Of a DNA stretch of 59,800 nucleotides, positions 33,369 through 42,725 are shown piece by piece. Below the pieces are notes generated by a model that ran no database searches, was not told the origin of the DNA, and saw only the letters and a list, made by a program, of their open reading frames with translations. Origin of the DNA: Spirochaetaceae bacterium (GTDB taxonomy: Bacteria > Spirochaetota > Spirochaetia > SZUA-6 > Bin103); assembly GCA_028820215.1 (NCBI GenBank), contig JAPPKD010000008.1, positions 1 through 59,800 of the forward strand, given 5' to 3'. A program made the translations under genes and the position numbers. The stretch's first letter is position 1; each line of letters begins with the position of its first letter.

Positions 33369-34379
33369 TTACGTCCGCCGTTTCCGCATGCGGGCGTGAG
33401 TGCGGGCGCGCATCTTGGCGTGGCCCTCCTCGGTGCCATCGTGGAAGCTGCCGAACAGGCGGTCGAACATCATCCCGTTGTCGCCGGCGTAGTTGCACTC
33501 GAAGTAGCGGTGGTGGAGGTAGTGGTAGTAGCTGCCGTGCTTCAGCGCGAGCGATTCGTCGCCCAGCTCCGCCTTCTCGTATCCGGTGTGGCCGGTTGCG
33601 GGCGAGAGCGCGGCGTGCTGCAGGTGGTAGATGGCGTGCAGGGGGTGGGACGGCAGGATCCAGTGCAGGAACACCCCGGTGAAGTAGAGCAGGTGCTCGA
33701 CCGGGTGCATGGACAGCCCGGACCACGGCCCGACGTTGATGTTGCGGTGATGGAGGTAGTGGGCGGCCTTGTAGATCGGTTTCCAGTGCAGGAGGCGGTG
33801 CACCCAGTAGAAGTGGATGTCCCGGATCAGCGGGATCAGGACCAGCAGGGCGACGAAGTACACGGGGTTGGTGCGCAGCTCGACGAACGGCAGATATTCG
33901 TTGGCGTAGGCCCACAGCGTCAGGATCTCGTACGCGGACCAGATGCCGCCGCCTGACACCATGCTCCAGAAGACGTTGTCACGGGTCTGGTGATTGAACG
34001 TGAACCCGCGGTGCTTGGTGCTCAGCCAGCGGCTGCTGAACTTGTAGCGCATCCCCTGTGCCCGCTGGACGTACAGCCGCACGTGCCAGAGGCCGAACCA
34101 CACGAACATCAGCGCGGCGTTGCGGGCCAGGATCAACGCCATCCAGCCCGGCCGGAACGTGGCCATCGACTCCAGGGGCGGGGTGAGCACGAACCAGGTA
34201 AGCGCCGTGGTCCCGAACCAGAACGCGTTCAGCGGCCACAGGTAGCCGGGAAACCCGAACATCCACTTGAGAAACGCCAGTGGCCTCGGAGGCCACTGGA
34301 AGGGCGGCGGGAACTCGATCCGTTCCGTGGGCTTCCATTCGCCGCGCGCGTCGCGTACACCAAGGTCGGCTGACGCCAT
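33369..34379 (-). CDS. Sterol desaturase/fatty-acid hydroxylase superfamily membrane enzyme
   Basis: 336 residues. Histidine clusters HFYWVHRLLHW, HYLHHRNINVGPWSG, MHPVEH and YYHYLHHRYFE provide the ligands of a membrane di-iron hydroxylase/desaturase. Hydrophobic helices include LWPLNAFWFGTTALTWFVL, LMFVWFGLWHVRLYV and PVYFVALLVLIPLI. It hydroxylates or desaturates a sterol-like or lipid substrate with oxygen. It lies 53 bases after the sulfatase and 26 bases before the M1-like gene on the same strand; the second sulfatase in the window also has a membrane di-iron enzyme beside it. Confidence 0.9.
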   Translation of the reverse strand: MASADLGVRDARGEWKPTERIEFPPPFQWPPRPLAFLKWMFGFPGYLWPLNAFWFGTTALTWFVLTPPLESMATFRPGWMALILARNAALMFVWFGLWHVRLYVQRAQGMRYKFSSRWLSTKHRGFTFNHQTRDNVFWSMVSGGGIWSAYEILTLWAYANEYLPFVELRTNPVYFVALLVLIPLIRDIHFYWVHRLLHWKPIYKAAHYLHHRNINVGPWSGLSMHPVEHLLYFTGVFLHWILPSHPLHAIYHLQHAALSPATGHTGYEKAELGDESLALKHGSYYHYLHHRYFECNYAGDNGMMFDRLFGSFHDGTEEGHAKMRARTHARMRKRRT

Positions 34380-34432
34380 AGCCCTTGGAACGGTACCGTG
34401 GCGAGCGGTCGTGCGCAATCGGTGGCGGAGCG

Positions 34433-35884
34433 TCAGGCGTCGGCGATGCGCGGCATCGGCAGCGGCTCCTTGCCCATCTCCGCGAACAGCAGCTTGCGGA
34501 CAAGCTCGTGCTTCAGCCCCTGGGCTTCCGGGACGTCCCAGAGGTTGTCGACCTCGCCCGGGTCCGCTGCCAGGTCGAACAGTTCGCCGTAGTCCCGCCG
34601 GTAGTAGACGGTCAGCTTGTAGCGGTCCTCGACGTAGGTCTTGAGGTGCTCGGTGGTCGGCTCGTGCCGGTTCTCGACCACGACGTGGTCCCGGCGCGAC
34701 GGCCGCCGCCCGTACCAGACTTCGGTCTGGTCGATGCCGGTCATCGCCGCGGGAACGCCGATGCCGGCCGCCGCCAGGAACGACGGCGCGAAGTCCACCA
34801 GCGACTGCAGGGCGTCCGAGCGCCGGCCGGCCGGCGCACCGCCCGGCTGCGCGACGATCAGCGGCACGCGGATCAGGTCCTCGTAGTGGAACGCCCCCTT
34901 GCCGGTCATTCCGTGCTGGCCGAACAGGTGGCCGTGGTCGGAGGTGAACACCACCAGCGTGTCGGAGCCCAGCCCCAGCGCCTCCAGCCGGTCCAGGATC
35001 CTCCCGATCTGCGCGTCCATCAGGCTGATCATCCCGTAGTAGCAGGCGATGTCCCTGGCAAGCTCGTCCCGGTCGGGATTCGCCTTCTGCTTGAGGCGGA
35101 AGTGCGGCGGGTTGGCGTCGTGCTCGCCGGGCTGCACCGCCGGCACGGTGAGCGCGGCGGGATCGTACATCGAGTCCCACGGCTCCGGGACCAGGTACGT
35201 GGGGTGCGGGTCGAGGAAGCTTGCCCAGAGAAAGAAGCGCTCACCGCGCGCCGCGTACCCGTCAAGCAGGTCGCAGCAACGCTCGGCGATCCAGGTGCCG
35301 TAGTGGAACGCCTCCGGAATCTCCCAGGTCCGCCGCTGGCGGTCGTTGGTGCCGGTCGGCGGGCGGAAGTAGCCGCGCCAGTCGGCCAGCCCCTTGCGCT
35401 CCATCCAGAGCGCGTAGTGCTGGCCGACGTACGCCTCGTCGGTGTGGTTGCGCGCCAGCTCGACGTGCTCGAACCCGTAGAACGGGCCGTGGAATCCTCG
35501 CCAGAACTCCAGGTCCTGGAGCGTGGGAAACGCTTCCAGCGACGGGTGCTCGCAGGTCCCGGCCGTCGGCTGGAAGTGCGCCTTGCCCACCAGCGCGGTG
35601 CGCACGCCGGCACCCTGTAAGTCCTCGCCGACCGTGTGCTCGGATTCAGGCAGCTTGGTGCCCAGCGCCCAGGCGCCGTGCTGGCTGGGATAGCGGCCGG
35701 TGATGATCGACGCGCGCGTCGGCGTGCAGGTCGGGTTGGGGCAGTAGGCGCGGGTGAACAGCGTGCCGCGCGCGGCCAGCCGGTCCAGGTTGGGCGTGCG
35801 GAGCTCCCCGTTCAGGCAGCCCAGAGTGCTCCAGTGCTGCTGGTCGGAGGTGATCAGGAGCACGTTGCGGGCGGCGGGCGGCAT
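34433..35884 (-). CDS. Cysteine-type sulfatase (alkaline-phosphatase superfamily)
   Basis: 483 residues from ATG 35884. The N-terminal metal site is NVLLITSDQQHWSTLGC, and the formylglycine motif CTPTR (C53-R57, in PTCTPTRASIITGRYPSQHG) is intact. Further ligands are in TLVVFTSDHGHLFGQHGMTG and the conserved lysine in LVGKAHF. It has no signal peptide, so it acts in the cytoplasm, or the exported form is atypical. It needs a sulfatase-maturing enzyme, not found in the window. It heads a leftward operon with the hydroxylase and M1-like genes, and is divergent from hyuA with 70 bases between. Confidence 0.93.
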   Translation of the reverse strand: MPPAARNVLLITSDQQHWSTLGCLNGELRTPNLDRLAARGTLFTRAYCPNPTCTPTRASIITGRYPSQHGAWALGTKLPESEHTVGEDLQGAGVRTALVGKAHFQPTAGTCEHPSLEAFPTLQDLEFWRGFHGPFYGFEHVELARNHTDEAYVGQHYALWMERKGLADWRGYFRPPTGTNDRQRRTWEIPEAFHYGTWIAERCCDLLDGYAARGERFFLWASFLDPHPTYLVPEPWDSMYDPAALTVPAVQPGEHDANPPHFRLKQKANPDRDELARDIACYYGMISLMDAQIGRILDRLEALGLGSDTLVVFTSDHGHLFGQHGMTGKGAFHYEDLIRVPLIVAQPGGAPAGRRSDALQSLVDFAPSFLAAAGIGVPAAMTGIDQTEVWYGRRPSRRDHVVVENRHEPTTEHLKTYVEDRYKLTVYYRRDYGELFDLAADPGEVDNLWDVPEAQGLKHELVRKLLFAEMGKEPLPMPRIADA

Positions 35885-35954
35885 ACCCCGTATCAGAGCG
35901 GTATCCCCGCCGGCTGTCCATGCATGGCGCGTGCGTGGCAGTGTCGGCCCCACC

Positions 35955-38066
35955 GTGGCGCGCCAAGAGCAGGGACCGGTGCGCATCGGCGCCGACGTCG
36001 GCGGGACCTTCACCGACGTCGTGCTGACCGATGGGGCCGGCAGGATATGGACCCACAAGCTGCCCTCGACGCCGCCGGACTTCGAGCAGGCGGCCCTGGA
36101 GGGCATCCGGCGCACGCTGAGCATGGCCGGCGTGGGCGGCGGCGCCGTCGGATTCGTCTCTCATGGCACGACGGTGGCGACCAACGCCGTGCTGGAAGGC
36201 CGTGGCGCGCGCACGGCGCTGATCACCACGGCCGGGTTCCGCGACGTGCTGGAGCTGCGCCGCCTGCGCGCCCCGCAGCTCTACGACCTGTTCTTCGAAA
36301 AGCCGCCGGCCCTCATCGAGCGCCGCCTGCGGTTCGAGCTGGACGAGCGGGTCACCGCGGCCGGCGAGATCCTGCGCGGCGTGCGGGAAGACGAGCTCGA
36401 GCGCATCGCGGCGGCGCTGACCGCGGAGCGGGTGGAATCGGTCGCCGTCTGCCTGCTGCACGCCTACGCCCACCCCGACCACGAGCGCCGGGTCGGCGCG
36501 TTTCTGAGCCGGAAGCTGCCGCATCTGCAGGTGTCGCTGTCGTGCGACATCCTGCCGGAGCGGCGTGAGTACGAGCGCACGGCGACCACGGCGGTGAACG
36601 CCTACGTGCGCCCGACGATGGCCGCGTACCTGCTGGCCATGCGGCGCGGCCTGGACGAGCTGGGCATCGCCGCCCCTCTCCTCATCATGCAGTCGTCCGG
36701 AGGCCTGGCCTCTGAGGCGCACACCGCCCGGCGGCCGGTCTTCATGCTGGAGTCCGGCCCCGCCGCGGGCGTCCTGGCCGCCAACCTGACCGCCGGGAGG
36801 CTTGGGGTGGACAACATCGTCACGCTCGACATGGGCGGTACCACCGCCAAGGCGTCGATGGTCGAGGCCGGGCGCGTGAACTACTCCGCCGAGTACGAGG
36901 TGGGGGCCTCGCTCTCCTCGGGCAGCCGCCTGGTGGGAGGCGGCGGCGAGCTGATACGCGCCCCGACCATCGACATCGCCGAGGTGGGTGCAGGCGGCGG
37001 CAGCGTGGCCTACGTGGACACGGCCGGCGGTCTGCGCGTGGGCCCGCGCTCGGCAGGGGCGCAGCCGGGCCCCGCCTGCTACCGCCGCGGCGGCCAGGAG
37101 CCCACGCTTACCGACGCCAACGTCGTGCTGGGCTACATCCGGCCCGGTCCCCTGGCGGACGGCGACGTCGTGGTCGACGCCGATCTCGCCCGGCGCAGCG
37201 TGGCCGACCGCATCGCCGGACCGCTCGGCCTGGACCTGCCGGCCGCCGCGTTCGGGATCCACCAGATCGCCAACGCCACCACCATGCGCGCGCTGCGCCA
37301 GGTATCCACCGAGCGCGGCCGCGACCCGCGCGAGTTCACGCTGGTGGCCTTCGGCGGCGCCGGTCCCATCCACGCCGCGGGCCTGGCAAGCGAGTTGGCG
37401 ATCCGCCGCGTGGTCGTCCCGCCGCTGCCGGGCCTGTTCAGCGCCATGGGGCTGCTGTTCTCCGGCATCGAGCACCACGCGGTACGGAGCTGCCTGCTGT
37501 CGCGGCAGGAGCTTTCGGCGGAGGCCCTGGAGGCCGTTCGCGCCGAGCTGCGCGCCGACGTGCTGGACACGTTTGCCGAGGAGGGGCACGCCGCGGACGC
37601 GGTCGCGGTGCGCTATACCGCGGACGTGCGCTTCCGCGGGCAGACCTCGGAGATCAACGTGCCGCTGGCCTCCGGTTCGTGGGGGGCGGCGGAGCTTGCG
37701 GCCATGCAGGAAGCTTTCGCGGACGAGCACGAGCGCCTGTACGGCCACCGCTCCGATCCCGACAATCCGGTGGAGGTGATCGCCGTACGCGCGGTCGGCC
37801 GCGCCGAGGTTCCGGACTCCAGCGACCGCCTGCAGCCGGGCGCCGCCGTGGCGGGCGAGTCGCGCGACCGCAGCGCGTGGTTCGGCCCGTCGTGGGGCAG
37901 CATCGACACGCCGGTGTGCCGCCGGAAGGACCTGGAAAACGGCGAGCGCGGCCCGCTGCTTATCGACGAGTACGACACCACGATCGTCGTGCCGCCGGGC
38001 ATGCGCGCGCGGGTCGACGACCAGCTCAACGTCCACATCGAACCCAAGGATGAGAGGCCGTCATGA
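35955..38066 (+). CDS. hyuA: Hydantoinase/oxoprolinase A subunit (HyuA)
   Basis: About 703 residues from GTG 35955, chosen because the ATPase core IGADVGGTFTDVVLTDGAGR follows at once. Other family marks: SHGTTVATNAVLEGRGARTA, NIVTLDMGGTTAKASMVEAG, AGGGSVAYVDTAGGLRVGPR and FGGAGPIHAAGLASELAIRR. HyuA with HyuB forms an ATP-dependent cyclic-amide or ketone carboxylase/hydrolase (hydantoin, N-methylhydantoin, 5-oxoproline, acetone). The stop overlaps the PhyH start by 4 bases, and the order hyuA-PhyH-hyuB is unusual. Confidence 0.93.
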   Translation: MARQEQGPVRIGADVGGTFTDVVLTDGAGRIWTHKLPSTPPDFEQAALEGIRRTLSMAGVGGGAVGFVSHGTTVATNAVLEGRGARTALITTAGFRDVLELRRLRAPQLYDLFFEKPPALIERRLRFELDERVTAAGEILRGVREDELERIAAALTAERVESVAVCLLHAYAHPDHERRVGAFLSRKLPHLQVSLSCDILPERREYERTATTAVNAYVRPTMAAYLLAMRRGLDELGIAAPLLIMQSSGGLASEAHTARRPVFMLESGPAAGVLAANLTAGRLGVDNIVTLDMGGTTAKASMVEAGRVNYSAEYEVGASLSSGSRLVGGGGELIRAPTIDIAEVGAGGGSVAYVDTAGGLRVGPRSAGAQPGPACYRRGGQEPTLTDANVVLGYIRPGPLADGDVVVDADLARRSVADRIAGPLGLDLPAAAFGIHQIANATTMRALRQVSTERGRDPREFTLVAFGGAGPIHAAGLASELAIRRVVVPPLPGLFSAMGLLFSGIEHHAVRSCLLSRQELSAEALEAVRAELRADVLDTFAEEGHAADAVAVRYTADVRFRGQTSEINVPLASGSWGAAELAAMQEAFADEHERLYGHRSDPDNPVEVIAVRAVGRAEVPDSSDRLQPGAAVAGESRDRSAWFGPSWGSIDTPVCRRKDLENGERGPLLIDEYDTTIVVPPGMRARVDDQLNVHIEPKDERPS

Positions 38067-38830
38067 CGGCGCAGCAGCGGGATTTATTTGCGGCCAAAGG
38101 GTTTCTCAAACTGGGGACGGTTCTGGACCGGGACGAGACCGCCTACTTCGAGGCGATGTTCGACGAGGATCGTGGGAGGCACTCCTGCCTCTGGTACGCC
38201 TCCGGGCATCATCAATACGCCAACTATGACGCCCTGGTGAGCTCGCCGCGGTTCGACGAGCTGATTCGCCATCCGCGTCTGCTGCCGGCGGTCGAGGAAC
38301 TGATGGGTGGTCCGGTCTGCTTCGGCGAAATCGGGTTGCGTTTCATGGGGCCGTACGATGGCGCGCTGCACCGGAGCTGGCACCGGGACCGGCCGCACTG
38401 GCAGGAGCATCCGTTCCGCATGGACTACCTGCAACTCGTGGTCTACTTCCGCGACGTGCACGCGGGCACCCACTGCCTGTCGCTGTCGCCCGAGTCCACC
38501 GCCGATCCGGTGCTGGACGACGAGGCGGCGCAGCTTGCCCGGGGCGGGATCCATGATCTGCATGGTCCGGCGGGCACCTGTGCGTTGTTCAACGTGTCGG
38601 TGCTGCACACGGCGACCACCCGGCCGACGCAGCAGATCCGCAAGACGGCGCAGATCTACTACGGCCATCGGCACCGTGCCCCGCTGGCGAACGACTCGGC
38701 GATACCGGCCACGTTCTGGCGCGACGCTCCCGACGCCGAGACACGAGCCTTCTACGGGGTATTGAACGACCGTACGCGGCTCTACCTGCAGGCATTCGGC
38801 CCACCGTCAGATGAGGAGGCACGCCCGTGA
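38063..38830 (+). CDS. PhyH-family dioxygenase between hyuA and hyuB
   Basis: 255 residues. Iron ligands HxD in RSWHRDRPHWQE (H107, D109) and the distal histidine in NVSVLHTATTRPTQQIRKTA, with DVHAGTHCLSLSPES as the core turn. It shares ATGA with the hyuA stop and GTGA with the hyuB start, so translation of all three is coupled, and the oxygenase probably acts in the same pathway, for example hydroxylating or demethylating a compound before or after ring opening. The N-terminal YASGHHQYANYDALVSSPRF resembles ectoine-hydroxylase-like members. Confidence 0.88.
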   Translation: MTAQQRDLFAAKGFLKLGTVLDRDETAYFEAMFDEDRGRHSCLWYASGHHQYANYDALVSSPRFDELIRHPRLLPAVEELMGGPVCFGEIGLRFMGPYDGALHRSWHRDRPHWQEHPFRMDYLQLVVYFRDVHAGTHCLSLSPESTADPVLDDEAAQLARGGIHDLHGPAGTCALFNVSVLHTATTRPTQQIRKTAQIYYGHRHRAPLANDSAIPATFWRDAPDAETRAFYGVLNDRTRLYLQAFGPPSDEEARP

Positions 38831-40572
38831 TAGACCACGGCGTGGACCCGGTCACGCGCGAGATCGTCAAGAACGCGCTCGCCGCCGCCGCCGACGAGAT
38901 GGCGATCGCCCTCTACCGCACCGCCTATTCGACGATCGTGCGCGACTGCCTGGACTACTCCACCTCGCTCTGCGACGGCGAAGGACAGATGATCGCGCAG
39001 GGGGTGACCATCCCCCTGCACCTGGGCTCGGTGCCGTTCGCGATGGAGACGCTGTTCGCCAGGTACGGCGACGACATGGAGCCCGGCGACGTCTTCATCC
39101 TCAACGACCCTTTCGAGGGCGGGATGCACATCCCGGACATCTTCATCGTCAAGCCCATCTACTGGGAGGGAGCCCGCATCGCCTTCTCCGTGTCCACCGC
39201 CCACCACCTCGATCTGGGCGGGCGGCTGCCGGGCAGCTCGGCGTGCGACAACACCGAGATCTTCCAGGACGGGCTGCGCATCCCGTGGCTGAAGCTGCAC
39301 CGCCGCGGCGAGCCCGACCAGGCGTTGCTGGCGATGATACGGGTCAACGTGCGGGTGCCGGAGATGACGCTCGGTGACCTGCGCGCACAGGTGGCGGCCT
39401 GCCACACGGGTGAGCGCGCCGTGCACGAGCTGGTACGCCGCTATGGACCCGACACCTTCCGCGCCTGCACGGCCGACCTGATCGACTACACCGAGCGGCT
39501 GGTGCGCGCCGAGATCGCGCGCTGGCCGGACGGCACGCACACGTTCACGGACTACATGGACTCCGACGGGATCGGCGGCCCGCCGGTGAAGCTGCACGTG
39601 GCGCTGACGGTCGAAGGCGACAGCCTGACGGCGGACTTCACCGGCAGCGCGGCGCAGGTGCCGGGAGCGATCAACAACACCTATTCCTTCACCTTCTCGG
39701 TGGCCTGTTTGTGCGTGCGCGCCGCGTTGCGCCTCGACCTGCCCAACACGGCCGGCATGTTCCGGCCGATCTCGGTCATCGCACCGGAGGGAACGGTGCT
39801 GAACGTGGTGATGCCGGGCGCGTCGTCGATGCGCGGCATCACCGGCTTCCGGCTGGCCGACCTGATGTTCGGGGTGCTCGCGCAGTTCGTCCCGCACCGC
39901 ATCCAGGCGGCGGGCGAGGGCGGCAACTCGCTGGTGGTGCTCGGCGGGCTGCACCCCGACCGGTCGCCCTACGTCTACTACGAGCTGATGACCGGCACGT
40001 GGGGCGGCCGCCCGGACCGCGATGCCAACGACGGGCTGTGCAATCCGGCCAACGTCGCCAGCAACATCCCGGTCGAGGAGGCGGAGAGCAACTACCCGTT
40101 GCGGATCGAGCGCTACGGCCTGGTCCGCGACTCGGGCGGACCGGGCCGGTTCCGCGGCGGCATGGCCGTGGAGCGGGAGTGGCGGCTCCTGGACGGGAGC
40201 GCGCACCTGGCGATCCGCTCCGACCGGCGTGACCACCTGCCGTACGGGCTGTCCGGCGGCCGGCCGGGCACCGGCTCGATCAACGTGCTCCGCCGGGAGT
40301 CAGGGGAAGAGGAGACGCTCATCACCATGGTCTCCACGTCGATGCAGGCCGGCGAGCGGCTCTATCACCGGCAGGCCGGCGGCGGCGGCTGGGGCGATGC
40401 CCTGGAACGGGACCCGGAGCTGGTGGCGCGGGACGTCCGCAACGACAAGGTGTCGCTCGCCTCCGCCCGCGACGACTACGGCGTGGTGCTCGAACCTGAC
40501 ACCTTCGCCGTCGACCACGACGCCACGGCAGACGCCCGCCGGGATCTGGTCGCGGCGCGCACTGCCGGCTGA
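38827..40572 (+). CDS. hyuB: Hydantoinase/oxoprolinase B subunit (HyuB)
   Basis: 581 residues from GTG 38827 (MIDHGVDPVTREIVKNALAA). Family segments include YRTAYSTIVRDCLDYSTSLC, LNDPFEGGMHIPDIFIVKPI, HHLDLGGRLPGSSACDNTEI and RDSGGPGRFRGGMAVEREW. Length and features are normal for HyuB. It works with HyuA, separated here by the PhyH gene. The gene ends 55 bases before the AbrB antitoxin. Which ring compound is used cannot be read from sequence; methylhydantoin or oxoproline-like substrates are possible. Confidence 0.93.
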   Translation: MIDHGVDPVTREIVKNALAAAADEMAIALYRTAYSTIVRDCLDYSTSLCDGEGQMIAQGVTIPLHLGSVPFAMETLFARYGDDMEPGDVFILNDPFEGGMHIPDIFIVKPIYWEGARIAFSVSTAHHLDLGGRLPGSSACDNTEIFQDGLRIPWLKLHRRGEPDQALLAMIRVNVRVPEMTLGDLRAQVAACHTGERAVHELVRRYGPDTFRACTADLIDYTERLVRAEIARWPDGTHTFTDYMDSDGIGGPPVKLHVALTVEGDSLTADFTGSAAQVPGAINNTYSFTFSVACLCVRAALRLDLPNTAGMFRPISVIAPEGTVLNVVMPGASSMRGITGFRLADLMFGVLAQFVPHRIQAAGEGGNSLVVLGGLHPDRSPYVYYELMTGTWGGRPDRDANDGLCNPANVASNIPVEEAESNYPLRIERYGLVRDSGGPGRFRGGMAVEREWRLLDGSAHLAIRSDRRDHLPYGLSGGRPGTGSINVLRRESGEEETLITMVSTSMQAGERLYHRQAGGGGWGDALERDPELVARDVRNDKVSLASARDDYGVVLEPDTFAVDHDATADARRDLVAARTAG

Positions 40573-40627
40573 ACTCCGGAGCCAGTCGCCAATTGACATA
40601 CTCGAGGTACGCATTCATGTTTTTGGT

Positions 40628-40852
40628 ATGCGTATCGGTGAACGGGGTCAGGTGACGATTCCGAAGAAGCTTCGCGAGAAGCATGGCCTGCAGCCGCACG
40701 ACGAAGTGACCTTCCTCGAACGGCGGGGCGAGTTGGTGCTGCACAAGAGCACGGCTCCCCAGGAGGAGTCTCGTTTCGGGAAATGGGTCGGCCACCTGGG
40801 GCGGGTGGACACGTCGGTCGATGAGATCATCGAGGAAATCCGCGGTAGATGA
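40628..40852 (+). CDS. AbrB/MazE-type antitoxin
   Basis: 74 residues. SpoVT-AbrB swapped-hairpin domain: MRIGERGQVTIPKKLREKHG, EVTFLERRGELVLHK. The C-terminal part (KWVGHLGRVDTSVDEIIEEI) is the toxin-binding tail usual for VapB-type partners. It shares ATGA with the PIN toxin gene, so the two form a vapBC-like module just after hyuB. ATG 40628 gives the family start; the frame is open further upstream in a shadow of hyuB. Confidence 0.88.
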   Translation: MRIGERGQVTIPKKLREKHGLQPHDEVTFLERRGELVLHKSTAPQEESRFGKWVGHLGRVDTSVDEIIEEIRGR

Positions 40853-41256
40853 CGACGGCCGTCGACACCAATCTGCTCCTGGACGTCCTCCTTCCCAACC
40901 CGGACTTCGTGGAGCAATCGCTGGGACTGCTGGAGGCCGCTGCCAAGGACGGGCCACTGGTCATGTCCGATCTGGTCTACGCTGAATTGGCAGCGTTCTT
41001 CGCGTGCAAGGACGAGCTGGATGGCTTCCTCCGGGAGAGCTCGATCCGCCGCGACTCGCTGAGCGACGGAGCGCTGTTTCTGGCCGGCCGGTCGTGGCGC
41101 GAATACCGATCGGCCGGCGGCCAACGTGACCGGATCATCTCCGACTTTCTGATTGGCGCGCACGCGCAGGTACAAGCCGGCCGGCTGGCAACCCGCGACC
41201 GTGGGTTCTACCGCCGGTACTTTCGGGGGCTCACCATCGCGGAGCCGGGGACCTGA
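40849..41256 (+). CDS. PIN-domain toxin (VapC-like ribonuclease)
   Basis: 135 residues. The acidic cluster is present: D6 in VDTNLLLDVLL, E46 in YAELAAFFA, D99 in IISDFLIGAHA and D117 in TRDRGFYRRYF. These coordinate magnesium for RNA cleavage. The start overlaps the AbrB-type antitoxin by 4 bases. The RDRGFYRRYF end is the typical VapC C-terminus. It converges on the next gene, 32 bases away. Confidence 0.9.
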   Translation: MTTAVDTNLLLDVLLPNPDFVEQSLGLLEAAAKDGPLVMSDLVYAELAAFFACKDELDGFLRESSIRRDSLSDGALFLAGRSWREYRSAGGQRDRIISDFLIGAHAQVQAGRLATRDRGFYRRYFRGLTIAEPGT

Positions 41257-41288
41257 CCCAGCCGGCCAGCCAACAGGGGCGGGGCGAA

Positions 41289-42596
41289 TCAGCCGGTGAA
41301 CGGGTGTCCGCGGGTGTGATGAAGGATGTCGGGCCGCACCTGCGCGTTGCCGTCGGGTGAACGCAGGATGATCGGCCCTTCGCGCCAGTTGTAGATGGTG
41401 TTGATGCGCATGTAGGGGTGGTCGAGCAGCAAGGACGCCATGTACAGCGGGATGCCGAGATTGTGCTTGCCGTGCCAGGTGCCCTCCCGGAACCAGCCGG
41501 CCGCATCGTCCCAGTTGTCCAGGAAGGTCAGGAACGAGGCGGCCGTGGCCGCGTCCACCTCCTCCGCGCGGTGGCCGTTGCCGCGGCAGCGCAGCACGTA
41601 CAGGACCTGCATCGGATCGAAAACGCTGCACCCCTGGCCGCCGAAGCCGCGTTCGCGGTCGGCGCCGCCGAGCACGAAGTCGACGATCGCGCGCTGGCGC
41701 GGGATCTCCCAGCCGAGCCGCTCGTAGGTCACGAACAGCTTGAAGATGCCGTTGACCACGTTGTGGTGCGGGGCCTCCACGCCGGCGTACCACGCGCCGG
41801 TCGCATGGTCCTGGCGCGCTTCCAGCCACTGCTGCACGAAGTCGATCACCGCGTCCTGCGGTTGCGCGCAGTGTGCTCCGCGCGCGCCGGAGGCCTGCAG
41901 ATGCAGGTGGGTCTCCACCGCCCTCGAGGTCCAGCTTCCGGCCGTCCACGGCGCGTGCGCGGCCCAGGTCTCTTCAAGCCAGCGGCGCGCCTCCTCGATG
42001 GTCGCCAGGTAGTCGCGGTTGGACTGGGCGCCGGCCGGCAGGAGGTAGCGGTCGGCCATGAACACGCGGTTGCGGAGCTGCCACTCGAATCCGGAGGAGA
42101 CGTAGCGTTCCGGTGAGGCGACCGCGCCGCCGATGGTGCCGTCCCCGTCCGGGACACGCAGCAGATCAGTAGCCGGATCCAGGTGCTCCAGAATGGCGTC
42201 CGTCCATTCGGTCAGCACTTGCTCGTCCGAGCTCCAGGGCGGATGCTCAGGCGGCGTGAAGCCCATCGCGCGCAGCTCGCCGAAGGCGCCGAGGGCCATG
42301 CTGGAGACGAACAGCGCGGGTGCCTCTTCCCCGGGCGCGGCGGTGAACAGCCACGGGTGCCGGGCGCTGCGGGTGGTGTCGAAGAACCCGAACGCTCGCT
42401 CCAGGCGCGCCGCCATCTCGGCGAAGATGTCGCGTAGCGCATGCCGGGCGCACGCCGGGCAGCAAGCCGGAGCCCTGGCGGCCACGGCGTGTACCGCGGC
42501 ACAGCGTGGGCAGAAGCGATACACCTTCCCGCGGGGCCAGGCGCTCTCCGGGAGCACCAGGTGGCTGCCAGCCGTCCGCGGCGGGGGGTGATCCAT
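41289..42596 (-). CDS. Zinc-ribbon plus helical-barrel-like protein of unknown function
   Basis: 435 residues from ATG 42596; an upstream ATG 42617 adds seven. Near residues 29-50 a treble of cysteines (FCPRCAAVHA, CCPACARH) makes a CxxC-CxxC zinc ribbon. The rest is helical with aromatic-rich segments recalling alpha/alpha-barrels or terpene-cyclase-like toroids: ASGARGAHCAQPQDAVIDFV, VVNGIFKLFVTYERLGW, FLTFLDNWDDAAGWFREGTW and LGIPLYMASLLLDHPYM. General layout is like the protein at the right end of the window, without clear sequence identity. It is divergent from the SRPBCC gene. No reaction is assigned. Confidence 0.7.
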   Translation of the reverse strand: MDHPPPRTAGSHLVLPESAWPRGKVYRFCPRCAAVHAVAARAPACCPACARHALRDIFAEMAARLERAFGFFDTTRSARHPWLFTAAPGEEAPALFVSSMALGAFGELRAMGFTPPEHPPWSSDEQVLTEWTDAILEHLDPATDLLRVPDGDGTIGGAVASPERYVSSGFEWQLRNRVFMADRYLLPAGAQSNRDYLATIEEARRWLEETWAAHAPWTAGSWTSRAVETHLHLQASGARGAHCAQPQDAVIDFVQQWLEARQDHATGAWYAGVEAPHHNVVNGIFKLFVTYERLGWEIPRQRAIVDFVLGGADRERGFGGQGCSVFDPMQVLYVLRCRGNGHRAEEVDAATAASFLTFLDNWDDAAGWFREGTWHGKHNLGIPLYMASLLLDHPYMRINTIYNWREGPIILRSPDGNAQVRPDILHHTRGHPFTG

Positions 42597-42725
42597 GTCG
42601 AGAGATCCTGCCGGCAAGACGATCCGGCCGGCAATCGCCGCGCCCGTCTCTCAGCGGTGCCGGGTTTCCGAGTTGCGACCGGCCCGGTACCCTGCGCGGC
42701 GATCCGAGCAGGAAGGAGACCGAGT

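Noticed and set aside
35646..38036. Reverse open frame of about 800 codons opposite hyuA
   Set aside because: Antisense to hyuA, which shows all family motifs; no motif in the reverse frame.
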